Origin: Streptomyces sp. NBRC 110611
Lineage (GTDB): Bacteria; Actinomycetota; Actinomycetes; Streptomycetales; Streptomycetaceae
DNA length: 64,000 nt
Assembly (NCBI RefSeq): GCF_001590865.1
Contig: NZ_BBUY01000018.1
Coordinates: 1 to 64,000 of the forward strand
Direction: 5' to 3'
Shown here: one piece after another, positions 56,090 to 64,000 of the stretch
Position numbering within the stretch: position 1 is the first letter of the stretch
How the letters are laid out: every line of letters begins with the position of its first letter
Made by a program: the position numbers and the translations under genes
Notes under the pieces: generated by a model
Told to the model about the DNA's origin: nothing
Databases searched by the model: none
The model's input: only the letters and a program-made list of their open reading frames with translations

Positions 56090-58114
56090 TCAGGGCCGGT
56101 CGAACAGCCGGCCCTGTTTGCGGTACTCGACCTCAACGGCATGCAGCAGATCCTCCGTCGACACCGTCCGGCCGGCCGCCGCGGCCGCGAAGGCCGCGGT
56201 CTCCACGCTCGCCCGGATGCTGCCTCCGGCGATCGGGAACTCCGTCGCGATCCGGTCGATGTCACAGCGGTCGGCGAGGGTGTCCCCCAAGAACTTCCGC
56301 CACAGCCGGGCGCGTACGTCCGGTCCGGGGCTGTCGAATTCGATGACCTCGTCGAACCGGCGGGTGAAGGCGCCGTCCATGTGGGAACGGAGATTGGTGG
56401 TGAGGACGGCCAGCCCGCCGAAGGCCTCCAGGCGCTGGAGCAGGTAGCCGCTCTGCAGGTTGGCGTACCGGTCGTTGGCGTCGCGCACCGCACCGCGCTT
56501 GGCGAACATCGCGTCGGCCTCGTCGAAGAGGATGACGCCGCCCAGCGACTCGGCCGCACGGAAGATCCGTTCCAGGTTCTTCTCCGTCTCGCCGATGTAC
56601 TTCGAGACGACCGACGGCAGGCTGACGGTGAACAGGTCCACGCCCAATTCCCCGGCCAGAGCCTCGGCCGCCATGGTCTTGCCCGTGCCCGACTCACCCG
56701 CGAACAGCGCCGTGGCACCCCAGCCCCGTCCGCCGCCGCGCCGCAACCGCCACTCCCCCAGGACCTGTTCGCGGTGCCGGATCCGAAAGGCCAGCATGTC
56801 CAGGCGCTCGCGCACCGCCTCGGGCACCACCAGGTCGCCCCAGGCGACCTGGGGCCGGATGCGCCGCGCCAGCCGGCCCAGGTGCCGGGCGGCACAGTGC
56901 CGGGCGAGGGATCTGGCCTCGTCGGGGCCGAAGGTGCCGCCGTGCAGTGCGGCCGTGCGCCTGGCCCGGTCGACGAGCGGGGCCGCGGCCGCGTTCAGCG
57001 GCTCGCGTCCGGGCGCCCCGGCCTTCCCCTCCCCCCGGGAAACCGCCGACTCCCCCCGGGAAGCCGCCGACACGTCCCCCGACACCGTCGGTGCCGTCCC
57101 CCATGCCTCGGCGTCCCACTCCTCATCGCCGTACACCAGCAGCGGCAGCCGCGCACGCTCGAGGGTACGCAGCACCACGCGCAGTACGCTCCCGGCGGGC
57201 CCGTCCGGCGGGGTGAACACCGGGACGATCACGCCGCCGCCCAGCAGCCGTGCTTGCAGGACGGCTTCGGCGAGCACGGCGGGCAGGTCCGCGGGGCCGT
57301 CCTCGATGTCCTCGGGGGCCACCAGGAGCGGCACCCGGCCGAGTTCGCGCAGTGCGGCGCAGGCGGCGGGCAGGGCCCTGCCGTCGATATCGTCGCGCAC
57401 GTACAGGCTTCCGGTTCCGCTCCGGCTCAGCAGTCCGGCGAGGTGCTGTACGTCCTCATCGGCGGCGAGGCCGGGGCCGTCGGGCAGCACCCGCAGCGGA
57501 CCGCCGCCGGTGGCGGAGGCGGGCTGCGGGGCGCCGACGAGGAAGTCCAGCAGGCGGTCGGGTACCCGCAGCAGCCGGTCGGGGTACGGCGCCTCCGGAT
57601 TCTCGTACCGCACCAGGCCGGAACCGAGCAGCGGACCGCCGGTACGCAGCAGTCCCCGGGTGACGCCCTGGGCCGGGGTGAGCCCGAGGACCCCCAGGGC
57701 GACGGCCACGGTGGGCCGGGAGGCCGGTGCCGCACCGGTCAGCACCCGGCAGGCGGCGCCGCAGACCGTGCTCAGCTCCGGCAGCACACAGACGACCAGC
57801 AGATCACGCTCGATACCGCTGAGCCCGAACTCCCGCTCCACATGGGCCAGGGAGTCCGCTCCGCCGCAGTGCCCCGGCTCACTGCAGTCGCCCAAGTCAC
57901 CGCAGTCGCCCAAGTCGCCGTCGTCGGCCTCGCGCCCGGTCGGCCGGACGTCCGGAGCCTGCGCGTCCGGGCCGTCTCCGTCTCCGCCGCCGGAGCCGGC
58001 CGCCGCGGCCCCGTCGCCCGCGAAAGCCTCCCCGGTTCCAACCGCGCGTGCCGCGTACTGGAGGAGGCGTTCCTCCAGTACGGTCACGCGTGCTTGCAGC
58101 AGGTCGCTGGTCAT
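56090..58114 (-). CDS. eCIS-associated AAA+ ATPase (Pvc15/Cis15-like)
   Basis: A 674-residue ATPase. The N-terminal 80 residues are low-complexity (Gly/Asp-rich). A winged-helix-like and degenerate ATPase region follows to ~420. The AAA+ domain has Walker A FAGESGTGKTMAAEALA (470-477), pore-loop-like VSKYIGETEKNLERIF, Walker B GVILFDEADAMFAKRG (~530), sensor-1 LAVLTTNLRSHMD and arginine-finger FTRRFDEVIEF. This matches the ATPase conserved in nearly every contractile injection system of the Photorhabdus PVC/Afp type, thought to assist cargo loading or particle assembly. ATG 58114 overlaps the stop of the DUF4255 gene as ATGA with AGGAG upstream, showing coupled translation. Confidence 0.93.
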   Translation of the reverse strand: MTSDLLQARVTVLEERLLQYAARAVGTGEAFAGDGAAAAGSGGGDGDGPDAQAPDVRPTGREADDGDLGDCGDLGDCSEPGHCGGADSLAHVEREFGLSGIERDLLVVCVLPELSTVCGAACRVLTGAAPASRPTVAVALGVLGLTPAQGVTRGLLRTGGPLLGSGLVRYENPEAPYPDRLLRVPDRLLDFLVGAPQPASATGGGPLRVLPDGPGLAADEDVQHLAGLLSRSGTGSLYVRDDIDGRALPAACAALRELGRVPLLVAPEDIEDGPADLPAVLAEAVLQARLLGGGVIVPVFTPPDGPAGSVLRVVLRTLERARLPLLVYGDEEWDAEAWGTAPTVSGDVSAASRGESAVSRGEGKAGAPGREPLNAAAAPLVDRARRTAALHGGTFGPDEARSLARHCAARHLGRLARRIRPQVAWGDLVVPEAVRERLDMLAFRIRHREQVLGEWRLRRGGGRGWGATALFAGESGTGKTMAAEALAGELGVDLFTVSLPSVVSKYIGETEKNLERIFRAAESLGGVILFDEADAMFAKRGAVRDANDRYANLQSGYLLQRLEAFGGLAVLTTNLRSHMDGAFTRRFDEVIEFDSPGPDVRARLWRKFLGDTLADRCDIDRIATEFPIAGGSIRASVETAAFAAAAAGRTVSTEDLLHAVEVEYRKQGRLFDRP

Positions 58115-58782
58115 GCCATCTCCTGGATACTGCGCCGGCGCACGGGCTGGGCCGGCTCACTCATGGGCGGTGTCGTCGCCGGATCGCCGGATCGCTGCGC
58201 CGTATCCGGCAGTTGGAGGGCTCTCAGGGCCAGTCCCTTGGCGGGGGCCGGTCCGGTGTCCTGCGTGGGCCTGCCCAGTGGCACCGTCACCACGAGGTCC
58301 AGCACCGGCCGGGCCGGGGTGCCCAGGCTCGTCCACAAGCGCGAGGCGGCACTCTCGGCTCCCGGGGGCGTCTCCCGCAGGCCCAGTGACAGCCGCGCCC
58401 CGGGGTCTCCCCTGCCCGGCACCCCGGTCACCGTCAGCTCCTCGGTCCTGACACACCATTCGAGCAACGTGCCGAGCATGCGGTGTTCGTCCTGTACGGA
58501 CTGGGCCCAGACGCTGACCAGGTAGAGGAGCCGGAAGAAGCGTGGCGGGGTGCCGTAGCCGACCACGGCGCCCTGTTCGTCGACGACGCTGACCCCGCCC
58601 GACTGGGTGCGTGAGGAGTCCTCCTCGATGCCGTACAGGAAGACGTTCACACACGGCCCGGAGCGCCGGGCGGCCCAGTCGGAGTCCGGGGTCTCGAACA
58701 GCACCTGGGCGTTGGCGGCCCGCAGCGGGCCGCGCAGCAGCCCTTCTTTCAGGGTCTCGTCGACTCGGTGAACAACGCTCAT
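58111..58782 (-). CDS. DUF4255 (Pvc16/Cis16-like) eCIS tail terminator protein
   Basis: A 223-residue protein of the DUF4255 family, the tail-terminator/cap component of contractile injection systems. Family features are the N-terminal VHRVDETLKEGLL, VNVFLYGIEEDSSRTQSG (V-N-v-f-L-Y-x-I), then RFFRLLYLVSVWAQSVQDEHRMLGTLL, where the family has a conserved W/Y-A-x-x-x-x-x-E-H-x-L-L helix. The C-terminal 40 residues are Pro/Arg-rich and probably disordered. It ends in ATGA overlap with the AAA+ gene. DUF4255 caps the tube and sheath and fixes particle length in characterised relatives. Confidence 0.92.
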   Translation of the reverse strand: MSVVHRVDETLKEGLLRGPLRAANAQVLFETPDSDWAARRSGPCVNVFLYGIEEDSSRTQSGGVSVVDEQGAVVGYGTPPRFFRLLYLVSVWAQSVQDEHRMLGTLLEWCVRTEELTVTGVPGRGDPGARLSLGLRETPPGAESAASRLWTSLGTPARPVLDLVVTVPLGRPTQDTGPAPAKGLALRALQLPDTAQRSGDPATTPPMSEPAQPVRRRSIQEMA

Positions 58783-58833
58783 GAGGTGGGGTGTCCTTCG
58801 CGGGTCAGGGGCACAGGGTCGGGCGCCGGCGGG

Positions 58834-60135
58834 TCAGGCGTCTTTCGAGAACGGGCCCCGGTTGGGGATCTGCTCGCCGGTCACCAGCGCGATGGCCGTG
58901 CAGTCCGTGGGCGCCTGGGCCGTACCGCTGCCCGGGGAGGGCGGGGTGGCGGGCCGGGTGCCGCCGGTGGGGCACCGGACGGTCAGCCGTACCGTCTCGC
59001 CTTCCTGGACGACGACGGGCGACTTGGGCGTGAAGTCCCTGGCCTTGTCCAGGTTCATCGTCGCGAGCGGCAGGGAGCCGGCGGTCAGGGTCAAGGTGGC
59101 GGCGGGCGGTCCGGCCGCGGTGATCTGAATGGCCGAGAGCTTGAGCCAGTAGCCCTTGCCCACCGTGAACTCGTCCTGTGTGCCGCCGTCTTGGGCCTTG
59201 ACGACGAGCGAGTGCTGCAACGGCTTCCGCTTCGGCGCCTTGGCCTCCTCCGCCGCCTTCCGCTTCTCCTGCTGCTTCTTCTCCTCGGCCTGCTGCTTCC
59301 GCTCCTCGTCCTTGGCGGCCTTCTGCTCGGCGGCCTTGGCCCGCTCCTGCTGGGAGGGGCCGTCGGCGGACACCGTCCGGGCCTTCGGCTCGCCGCCGCC
59401 CACCGGCGACAGCCACAGCGCGGTCCCGGCCACCACGGCCGCGACCAGTGCGGTCAGTGCCTTCAGCGCCCGCTTGGTCAGCAGCGGCCGCTGCTCGAAG
59501 GCGAAGGTCTCGCGACGGATCTCCTTCGCGTCCCACTCGGCGCTGACACCGACGTCCCACGTGGCGGGTTCGCCCAGCCCCACCGGCCTGGTGACGCGCA
59601 GCAGCACCCCGATACGGGCCTTCTCGCCGGCGCGCAGCACGACCCTGGAGCGGCGTACCCGGGACCGCAGGGGCGCCTTGGCGTCCTCCGGGGCGGTACG
59701 CAACCGCAGGTGCACCGCGGTGTTGCCGCGGTTGGTCAGCGTGATGAGGTTGGAGCCGGAGAAGCGTCCGCCCAGCCGGGTACGGGTCAGCCGCGGCTCC
59801 ACCTCCCGGAACTCGCCGATCGGGATCTCGGCTTCGGGGACGGCGGCCCGGGCCGGGTTCTGGGCGGAGGAGACTCTGACCGCGAAGACCAGGGTGCCCG
59901 GCAGGAGGTCACTGCTGCGGGGCACGGTGAGGGGGATGCTGATCCGCTCGTGGTTGCCCGGGTACACCGCCAGCTGCCCCAGGTGCGGATCGCGCCACTG
60001 CCCCGGCGGTCCGAGCAGGGTCAGGTCGTAGGCGTCGACGATGCGGCTCTCGTTCCACACCAGCAGCTGCGCGGTGACCGAGGCCCCGGGCTCGACGGTG
60101 TCGTCGGGGACGATCAATTGGGCCCTGAGCGTCAT
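58834..60135 (-). CDS. eCIS-linked membrane protein with Ig-like domains and basic coiled coil
   Basis: A 433-residue protein. Residues 1-215 are beta-rich (QLIVPDDTVEPGASVTAQLL; SNLITLTNRGNTAVHLRLRT), resembling CARDB/NEAT-like Ig repeats. One membrane helix follows (ALTALVAAVVAGTALWL, ~230-250), then a Lys/Glu/Gln-rich helix (~265-300, EERKQQAEEKKQQEKRK) and a C-terminal beta-rich domain (~310-433). With no signal peptide, the N-terminal Ig-like half would be cytoplasmic and the C-terminal domain outside. The start at ATG 60135 overlaps the upstream stop as ATGA; the frame is open to 61086 but that is shadow of the neighbouring gene. I infer that it helps attach the particle to the membrane. 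Confidence 0.8.
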   Translation of the reverse strand: MTLRAQLIVPDDTVEPGASVTAQLLVWNESRIVDAYDLTLLGPPGQWRDPHLGQLAVYPGNHERISIPLTVPRSSDLLPGTLVFAVRVSSAQNPARAAVPEAEIPIGEFREVEPRLTRTRLGGRFSGSNLITLTNRGNTAVHLRLRTAPEDAKAPLRSRVRRSRVVLRAGEKARIGVLLRVTRPVGLGEPATWDVGVSAEWDAKEIRRETFAFEQRPLLTKRALKALTALVAAVVAGTALWLSPVGGGEPKARTVSADGPSQQERAKAAEQKAAKDEERKQQAEEKKQQEKRKAAEEAKAPKRKPLQHSLVVKAQDGGTQDEFTVGKGYWLKLSAIQITAAGPPAATLTLTAGSLPLATMNLDKARDFTPKSPVVVQEGETVRLTVRCPTGGTRPATPPSPGSGTAQAPTDCTAIALVTGEQIPNRGPFSKDA

Positions 60136-61211
60136 CGTCCCTGCCTGGTGAAGAACTGCACCTCGGCCAGGGCGACGGGGCCGTCGGGCTGGGCTCCGGC
60201 GTGGACGGCGGCGATCCGCAGCGTCACCGACACCACGTCGTCCACGCCCCAGCGGAAGTCCTGTGCGCCGGGCTGGTCGGCGAGGGTGACCTCCTTGTGC
60301 ACGGTCTTCCTGCCGTCGTCGCCGGCCGTCTCGGCGATCGCGGTGAGCCGGGTGGGCCTGCCGGTCGCCAAGTACGCCTTGGGGTCGGCCGAGGCTCCGT
60401 TGAAGATCACCAGCGCGGTCAGCCGGAAGGGCCGCTCGAACGTGGCCGTCCAGGTCTCGCCGACTGCCTCCGCGCCCTTGCGCGCCGGGGCCCAGAACCG
60501 GTTGCTGACCCCGTCGACGGCCATCCCCGCCTCGAACCCCGGCTCCTGGGCCGATGCCTCGACGCGGTCGGGCGCCACGGCCGCCTGACCGCTGAACCGG
60601 TCCTGCACCGCCGGTACCGCCTCGCGCGCCGCGTCTGCCAGCCGGCCACCAAAGGCGCCTACGGCGAAGCACAGGGGCAGGGCGAGCGGCACCGCGAGCC
60701 AGCGACGGTCCCGGTGCCACTGCTGCGGACGGTCGTACCAGCGCTTGCGCAGCTTCTGCCACCGCGTCAGCGGCACCGGCCCGGGCTCGGGGCGCAGCAG
60801 TGCACCGCACAGCCGGCAGTAGGTGCGGCCGCCGGGGTTGTCCGAGCGGCAGTCGGGGCACGCCAGGAACAGGAGGATGCCCTCGTGGATCTGCACGTGC
60901 CCGTCGGTTCCGTACGCGGTGGCCCGCCCGGTGCCCTCGCCGGTCCCGCCGGTGGCATGAGTGGTGCCGTACGGGACCGGCGGCACGGTGCGGGAGAGCC
61001 GGAGCGTCTGGTCGTGGGCGGGCAGGGCCGGTCCGGACCGGGCCGGGGGCTGCCGGAGCAGCGGGCGGCCGCCGGTCTCTTCCCACCCCAGATAGGCGCC
61101 GCAGGCCACGCAGAACGTCTCACCGCCGTACGCGGGCACCCCACAGGCATCGCACATCCCCGCGCCGTCGACCGGGCCCGGACCGGACTCACCGTGTGCT
61201 CGTGCCGCCAA
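60132..61211 (-). CDS. Zinc-ribbon/TM protein with C-terminal discoidin-like domain, candidate eCIS membrane anchor
   Basis: A protein of about 359 residues. The N-terminus has one zinc ribbon (CDACGVPAYGGETFCVACG, ~20-38) and a second (CPDCRSDNPGGRTYCRLCG, ~118-136) joined by a disordered linker. A membrane helix lies at ~172-190 (WLAVPLALPLCFAVGAFGG). The external C-terminal domain (~210-359) begins ASAQEPGFEAGMAVDGVSNRFWAP and has the F5/8-type (discoidin)-like pattern (D-G-x-x-x-x-x-W, then FERPFRLTALVIFNG). A glycan-binding role is likely. The layout (disordered zinc-binding cytoplasmic part, one helix, external sugar-binding domain) fits what is reported for the membrane-attachment protein of Streptomyces contractile systems; that equivalence is inference. 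TTG 61211 directly abuts the previous stop; ATG 61157 is an alternative start. Confidence 0.8.
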   Translation of the reverse strand: MAARAHGESGPGPVDGAGMCDACGVPAYGGETFCVACGAYLGWEETGGRPLLRQPPARSGPALPAHDQTLRLSRTVPPVPYGTTHATGGTGEGTGRATAYGTDGHVQIHEGILLFLACPDCRSDNPGGRTYCRLCGALLRPEPGPVPLTRWQKLRKRWYDRPQQWHRDRRWLAVPLALPLCFAVGAFGGRLADAAREAVPAVQDRFSGQAAVAPDRVEASAQEPGFEAGMAVDGVSNRFWAPARKGAEAVGETWTATFERPFRLTALVIFNGASADPKAYLATGRPTRLTAIAETAGDDGRKTVHKEVTLADQPGAQDFRWGVDDVVSVTLRIAAVHAGAQPDGPVALAEVQFFTRQGR

Positions 61212-61856
61212 TCAGACCACGTCCTGTCCGGCCGCGAGGCGGCCGTCCGTCACACTGACCCGGACGTCGACATCGGCGGGTACCCAGTCGCGCACCAGCC
61301 GTACGACCGCATCCGCGGTGGCCTCGCCGAAGCCGGTCGCCGTGGCGTCGCCGTCGGCCCCGGTCACCGCTGCCGGCAGGGTGACGCGGATCTCGGCCCA
61401 GGACCGCTGTGCGGCGGTGGGGTACTCCTCGGGCCACCGGGACCGGTATGTGCCGCCGGACTCGGTCAACTCCACGTGACCGCCGAGCACTTCGCGCACG
61501 AAGAGCTCAAGTCCGGCACGGGTGCCGCGCCGGCCCTGGAGCCGGGTCCCCAGTTCCAGGGCCCGGCGCCGGCCCGGCTCGGGCACCGGAGCGACCGGTT
61601 CGGTGCCGGTCCAGGCGAGCATCCAGTCGAGGAAGTCGCCGGGCGCGGTCCGCGGGCCGAAGTAGGCGTCCAGGCAGTCCAGGGCGTGGATCACCGGGGC
61701 GAGGGTGTCGTCGAAGCCCAGCAGCAGACGGTCCGCGAAGCCGCCCTGCCGGTAGCTCTCCGGCAGCAGGGCCCGCAGCGACCGGCTCCCCGGGACGAGC
61801 GGCGGCACCTCGCGTGCCACGTCGCCCTGGTGAGCGGCTCCTTGTGGATGTGACAT
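61212..61856 (-). CDS. Phage tail protein I-like baseplate protein of the eCIS
   Basis: A 214-residue structural protein of the phage tail protein I/gpI-like baseplate family in contractile injection systems (Afp12/Pvc12 type). Recognisable segments are LRALLPESYRQGGFADRLLLG at the N-terminus, IHALDCLDAYFGPRTAPGDFLDWMLAWTG (the F-L-x-W-L-A-x-W-x-G family core) and RRALELGTRLQGRRGTRAGLE (the K-G-T-x-x-G-L motif). ATG 61856 is used; longer readings to 62003 are out of the coding context. It starts 13 bp after the baseplate J-like gene and its stop abuts the next start, so it is co-translated. It would connect the baseplate plates to fibres or spike. Confidence 0.9.
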   Translation of the reverse strand: MSHPQGAAHQGDVAREVPPLVPGSRSLRALLPESYRQGGFADRLLLGFDDTLAPVIHALDCLDAYFGPRTAPGDFLDWMLAWTGTEPVAPVPEPGRRRALELGTRLQGRRGTRAGLELFVREVLGGHVELTESGGTYRSRWPEEYPTAAQRSWAEIRVTLPAAVTGADGDATATGFGEATADAVVRLVRDWVPADVDVRVSVTDGRLAAGQDVV

Positions 61857-61869
61857 GTGCTCCCCCTGC

Positions 61870-63831
61870 CTATCGTGCGCGCTTCGTCGTCCTGACGGCG
61901 ATCTGGTGCCGGTAGGACACAAAGAGCCCGGTGGGTCCCGCCTCGATGCGGTCCTGGGCCGGTGCCCGTTCGCCGGTGGCCGGATCGGCCGGGTACATCT
62001 CAAGCTTGGGCACCGACTCCACGTCCGGGCAGCGCGCCACCGCGGCGAAGGCGTCGCTCAGCCGCAGGGCGCGGCCGAGCGGCCAGCCGCCGTCCGTCCC
62101 CGTGGGGGAGGGCAGCGGGCTGAGGAGGCGGTGCAGCGCCTCCAGCACCTGGTCGTGTACGGCACGTTGGTCCGCGCCGGCCACCGGCTCCACCTCGGCC
62201 ACCACGGTCACCCCCTGGTAGGCGGGGCCGCTGACCGCGACCCGGGTACCCAGCGGCCGGGCGGCCTCGACGGCCGTGGCCACCGCGTCGAGCATCGCCG
62301 CCGAGGGCGCCAGTTCCTGCGGATCCTGGACGTGGCCCGGTTCGAAGACCCTGGGCACGACCAGGACCCGTACCAGTGGCGGCCCCTCGCCGGAGGTGTC
62401 CGCCAGGCATTCGACACGACCCGCCTCGCGGCAGGCGGCCGCCGCGATGGCCTCGTAGTCGCGGACGGTGACCGCCCGTTCCTGGGTGCGCAGCCACTGT
62501 GCGGCGCGCTGTTTGACGCTCTCCACCGACTCGGCGTCCACCCCGCCCACCGCGCCCTTGCGGTTCTCCACCCGGGCGATCAGCGCGAGCGGGGTGCGCA
62601 GGACGGAGAGCGTGCCGGACACGACGTTGCCGTCGCGACCGCCTCCCTGGTGGTACGCGGCGACGCCGACGCGGGCGCCGATCTCCGGGACGGCGCCTCG
62701 CTGGCGCACCGTACGGTCCGCCTCGCGCACACACGGTCCGAACCGCACTTCGCCGCTGACCTCGTCCACCGTCACATGCCGGTCCTGCGGTCCCGAGGCG
62801 GCGAAGTCGGTGACCACGGTCCACTCCCGGTGTCCGCCGGTGCCCTCGGTGGTCACGGTACGCAGCGACCCGGCGGCTATGGGGGTGCGCTCCAGTGTGA
62901 AGACCTGGCCGGGGGTGCCGTCGGAGGTGCCGAGTTCCTCGTCGGTGACGACCTCGCCGTGGACCGCGGTGGTGGTACCGCCGACGGTGTGGGCCTCGAC
63001 GGCGGTGATCCGTGGTGAGGCGGAGTAGTCGGGCCGGCCGGGGGCGGAACCCAGCACCCGGCAGCGCAGCCATCCGGCGCGGCGCCGTCCGATCAGCGAC
63101 GGGACGTGGCCGTCCGGGATGTGCAGCACGATCTCGCCGGGGCGGTTGAGGCCGCCGGTGGTGTCGCTGTCGACCTCGCACTCCTCCCAGCGCCGGCCGC
63201 ACCAGGCTTCCCACACCAGTGGGGGCCGGCGGGGGTCCACGCCCACGCCCTCCAGAGAGCAGTCGATGCCGAGTGCCACCGCACAGCGGGGGGCGGCCTC
63301 GGTCAGCCCGATCAGCAGGCTGTCGCCGGGGACGGGCGGCTGCGCGAAGCAGGTGACCGGATCGCCCGCGAGGAAACGCTCGGTAACCAGCACCGCGCCG
63401 CCGTCGCTCGCGTCCGCGGTGCCGATATGCGCGAACTCGCTCGGTACGACGTCTACTTCGCGGTCCACGGTGAACACGCAGACCGGGCCGTGTCCGGTAC
63501 GCGGCCGGGCCACCTCGGTGCCGACGGGGACGGACACGACCGCCGCCTGGGGCGCCGACAGCCAGAACGTCAGCTCCGTACGGGCCGCCTGAGGGGCCAT
63601 CTGCCGGACGCCGAGCAGGTCCAGGAAGCCCAGATGCACCTTCTCCGGTACCTGGTTGAGCCGGTAGGAGAGCTGGTCGACCATCTGCGCAAAGGCCTCG
63701 ATGAGGGCGACTCCGGGGTCGGAGACGTTGTGGTCCGTCCACTCCGGGCAGCGGCGCTGGATGAACCTCTTGGCGTCGTCGACCAGGTCCTGGAACCGGC
63801 GGTCGTCGAGGTTCGGGCTAGGCAGGGGCAT
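61870..63831 (-). CDS. Baseplate assembly protein J-like component of the eCIS
   Basis: A 653-residue putative baseplate assembly protein (gpJ family, Afp11/Pvc11-like). The N-terminus LDDRRFQDLVDDAKRFIQRR with CPEWTDHNVSDPGVALIEAF and SYRLNQVPEKVHLGFLDLLG is diagnostic. The middle is beta-rich and includes FGPCVREAD and VAAYHQGGGRDGNV (G-x-G-x-x-G-N-V, conserved in the family). The C-terminus contains QRAAQWLRTQERAVTVRDYE and ALHRLLSPLPSPTG. ATG 63831 overlaps the 3' end of the preceding frame by 14 bp. This protein forms the wedge of the baseplate that triggers sheath contraction. Confidence 0.93.
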   Translation of the reverse strand: MPLPSPNLDDRRFQDLVDDAKRFIQRRCPEWTDHNVSDPGVALIEAFAQMVDQLSYRLNQVPEKVHLGFLDLLGVRQMAPQAARTELTFWLSAPQAAVVSVPVGTEVARPRTGHGPVCVFTVDREVDVVPSEFAHIGTADASDGGAVLVTERFLAGDPVTCFAQPPVPGDSLLIGLTEAAPRCAVALGIDCSLEGVGVDPRRPPLVWEAWCGRRWEECEVDSDTTGGLNRPGEIVLHIPDGHVPSLIGRRRAGWLRCRVLGSAPGRPDYSASPRITAVEAHTVGGTTTAVHGEVVTDEELGTSDGTPGQVFTLERTPIAAGSLRTVTTEGTGGHREWTVVTDFAASGPQDRHVTVDEVSGEVRFGPCVREADRTVRQRGAVPEIGARVGVAAYHQGGGRDGNVVSGTLSVLRTPLALIARVENRKGAVGGVDAESVESVKQRAAQWLRTQERAVTVRDYEAIAAAACREAGRVECLADTSGEGPPLVRVLVVPRVFEPGHVQDPQELAPSAAMLDAVATAVEAARPLGTRVAVSGPAYQGVTVVAEVEPVAGADQRAVHDQVLEALHRLLSPLPSPTGTDGGWPLGRALRLSDAFAAVARCPDVESVPKLEMYPADPATGERAPAQDRIEAGPTGLFVSYRHQIAVRTTKRAR

Positions 63832-64000
63832 CGGGGTGGCTCCGGACGGTCGCTCTGGGGGCGGTGGTGCTGGGATCGGTGGTGCCGGGGTCGGCCTGGG
63901 GTGGGCTCGGGCCGGCGTGGACCGGGCCCGGGCCGGCAGGAACGGGGCGCAGCGCGCTGTGGCGGGAGCCGGGTGGGTTCTCCCTGTGCTCGCCGTCCCC
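63818..64000 (-). CDS. C-terminal end of the next upstream eCIS gene (partial)
   Basis: A leftward frame enters from beyond the window edge and stops at TAG 63818-63820. Its last 60 codons are Pro/Gly/Thr-rich (PVPAGPGPVHAGPSPPQADP) and likely disordered. It overlaps the baseplate J-like start by 14 bp, the tight packing seen across this operon. In related loci a gp25-like baseplate protein or a similar small baseplate gene precedes J, but this low-complexity tail does not show which family it is. Confidence 0.5.
   Translation of the reverse strand, partial: GDGEHRENPPGSRHSALRPVPAGPGPVHAGPSPPQADPGTTDPSTTAPRATVRSHPDAPA

Overview
The window is high-GC actinomycete DNA, most likely Streptomyces. 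It has long GC-rich reading frames, GTG/TTG starts, modular type I polyketide synthases (PKSs) with TTA codons, a Streptomyces-type contractile injection system, ISL3/IS21-like transposase remnants and an actinobacterial cytochrome c oxidase subunit I. It reads as accessory or chromosome-arm sequence with several decaying genes.

Layout. (1) 1-6500: two frameshifted genes of unknown function, a YoaK/DUF1275 membrane protein, a secreted class-2-type lipase that converges on it, and a small hypothetical gene. (2) 6626-29701, all minus strand: a PKS cluster read in the order P450, PKS-A (KS-AT-DH-KR-ACP-KS-AT-KR-ACP), P450, PKS-B (KS-AT-DH-KR-ACP), PKS-C (KS-degenerate AT-ACP-TE), P450. From PKS-A onward the genes overlap or are a few bases apart, so they form one operon. 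Four modules can be counted, with no loading domain. (3) 30144-34550: a DinB-like protein, a decapitated HxlR regulator, a frameshifted short-chain dehydrogenase, an FAD monooxygenase and remnants of IS21-like and ISL3-family transposases. (4) 34775-37385: a two-repeat Lrp/AsnC regulator divergent from a DHA2-type MFS exporter. (5) 37551-45257: the first ~78 codons of an MMPL transporter fused to a highly reducing PKS (KS-AT-DH-cMT-ER-KR-ACP) that carries several indels; this is a decayed gene. (6) 45273-49281, minus strand: a zinc-ribbon protein with a PDR tandem repeat, a small membrane protein, ctaD and a secreted serine hydrolase. (7) 49660-51930: a plus-strand NACHT-type NTPase with a large membrane domain. 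(8) 51940-64000, minus strand: the downstream half of an extracellular contractile injection system (eCIS) locus. It holds a baseplate J-like protein, a tail protein I-like protein, a zinc-ribbon/TM protein, an Ig-like/TM protein, DUF4255, an AAA+ ATPase and an unrecognised 1318-residue protein. The window ends inside the next upstream gene.

How the parts work together. The PKS operon should build a short, partly unsaturated chain from one methylmalonyl and two or three malonyl units, released by the C-terminal thioesterase and oxidised by up to three P450s. The last acyltransferase is visibly broken, and TTA codons near the 5' ends of PKS-A and PKS-B suggest bldA-dependent expression. The eCIS genes encode baseplate, terminator and ATPase functions of a phage-tail-like particle plus two membrane proteins that could dock it; sheath, tube and spike genes must lie beyond position 64000. 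All identifications come from reading motifs by eye; no database search was run.
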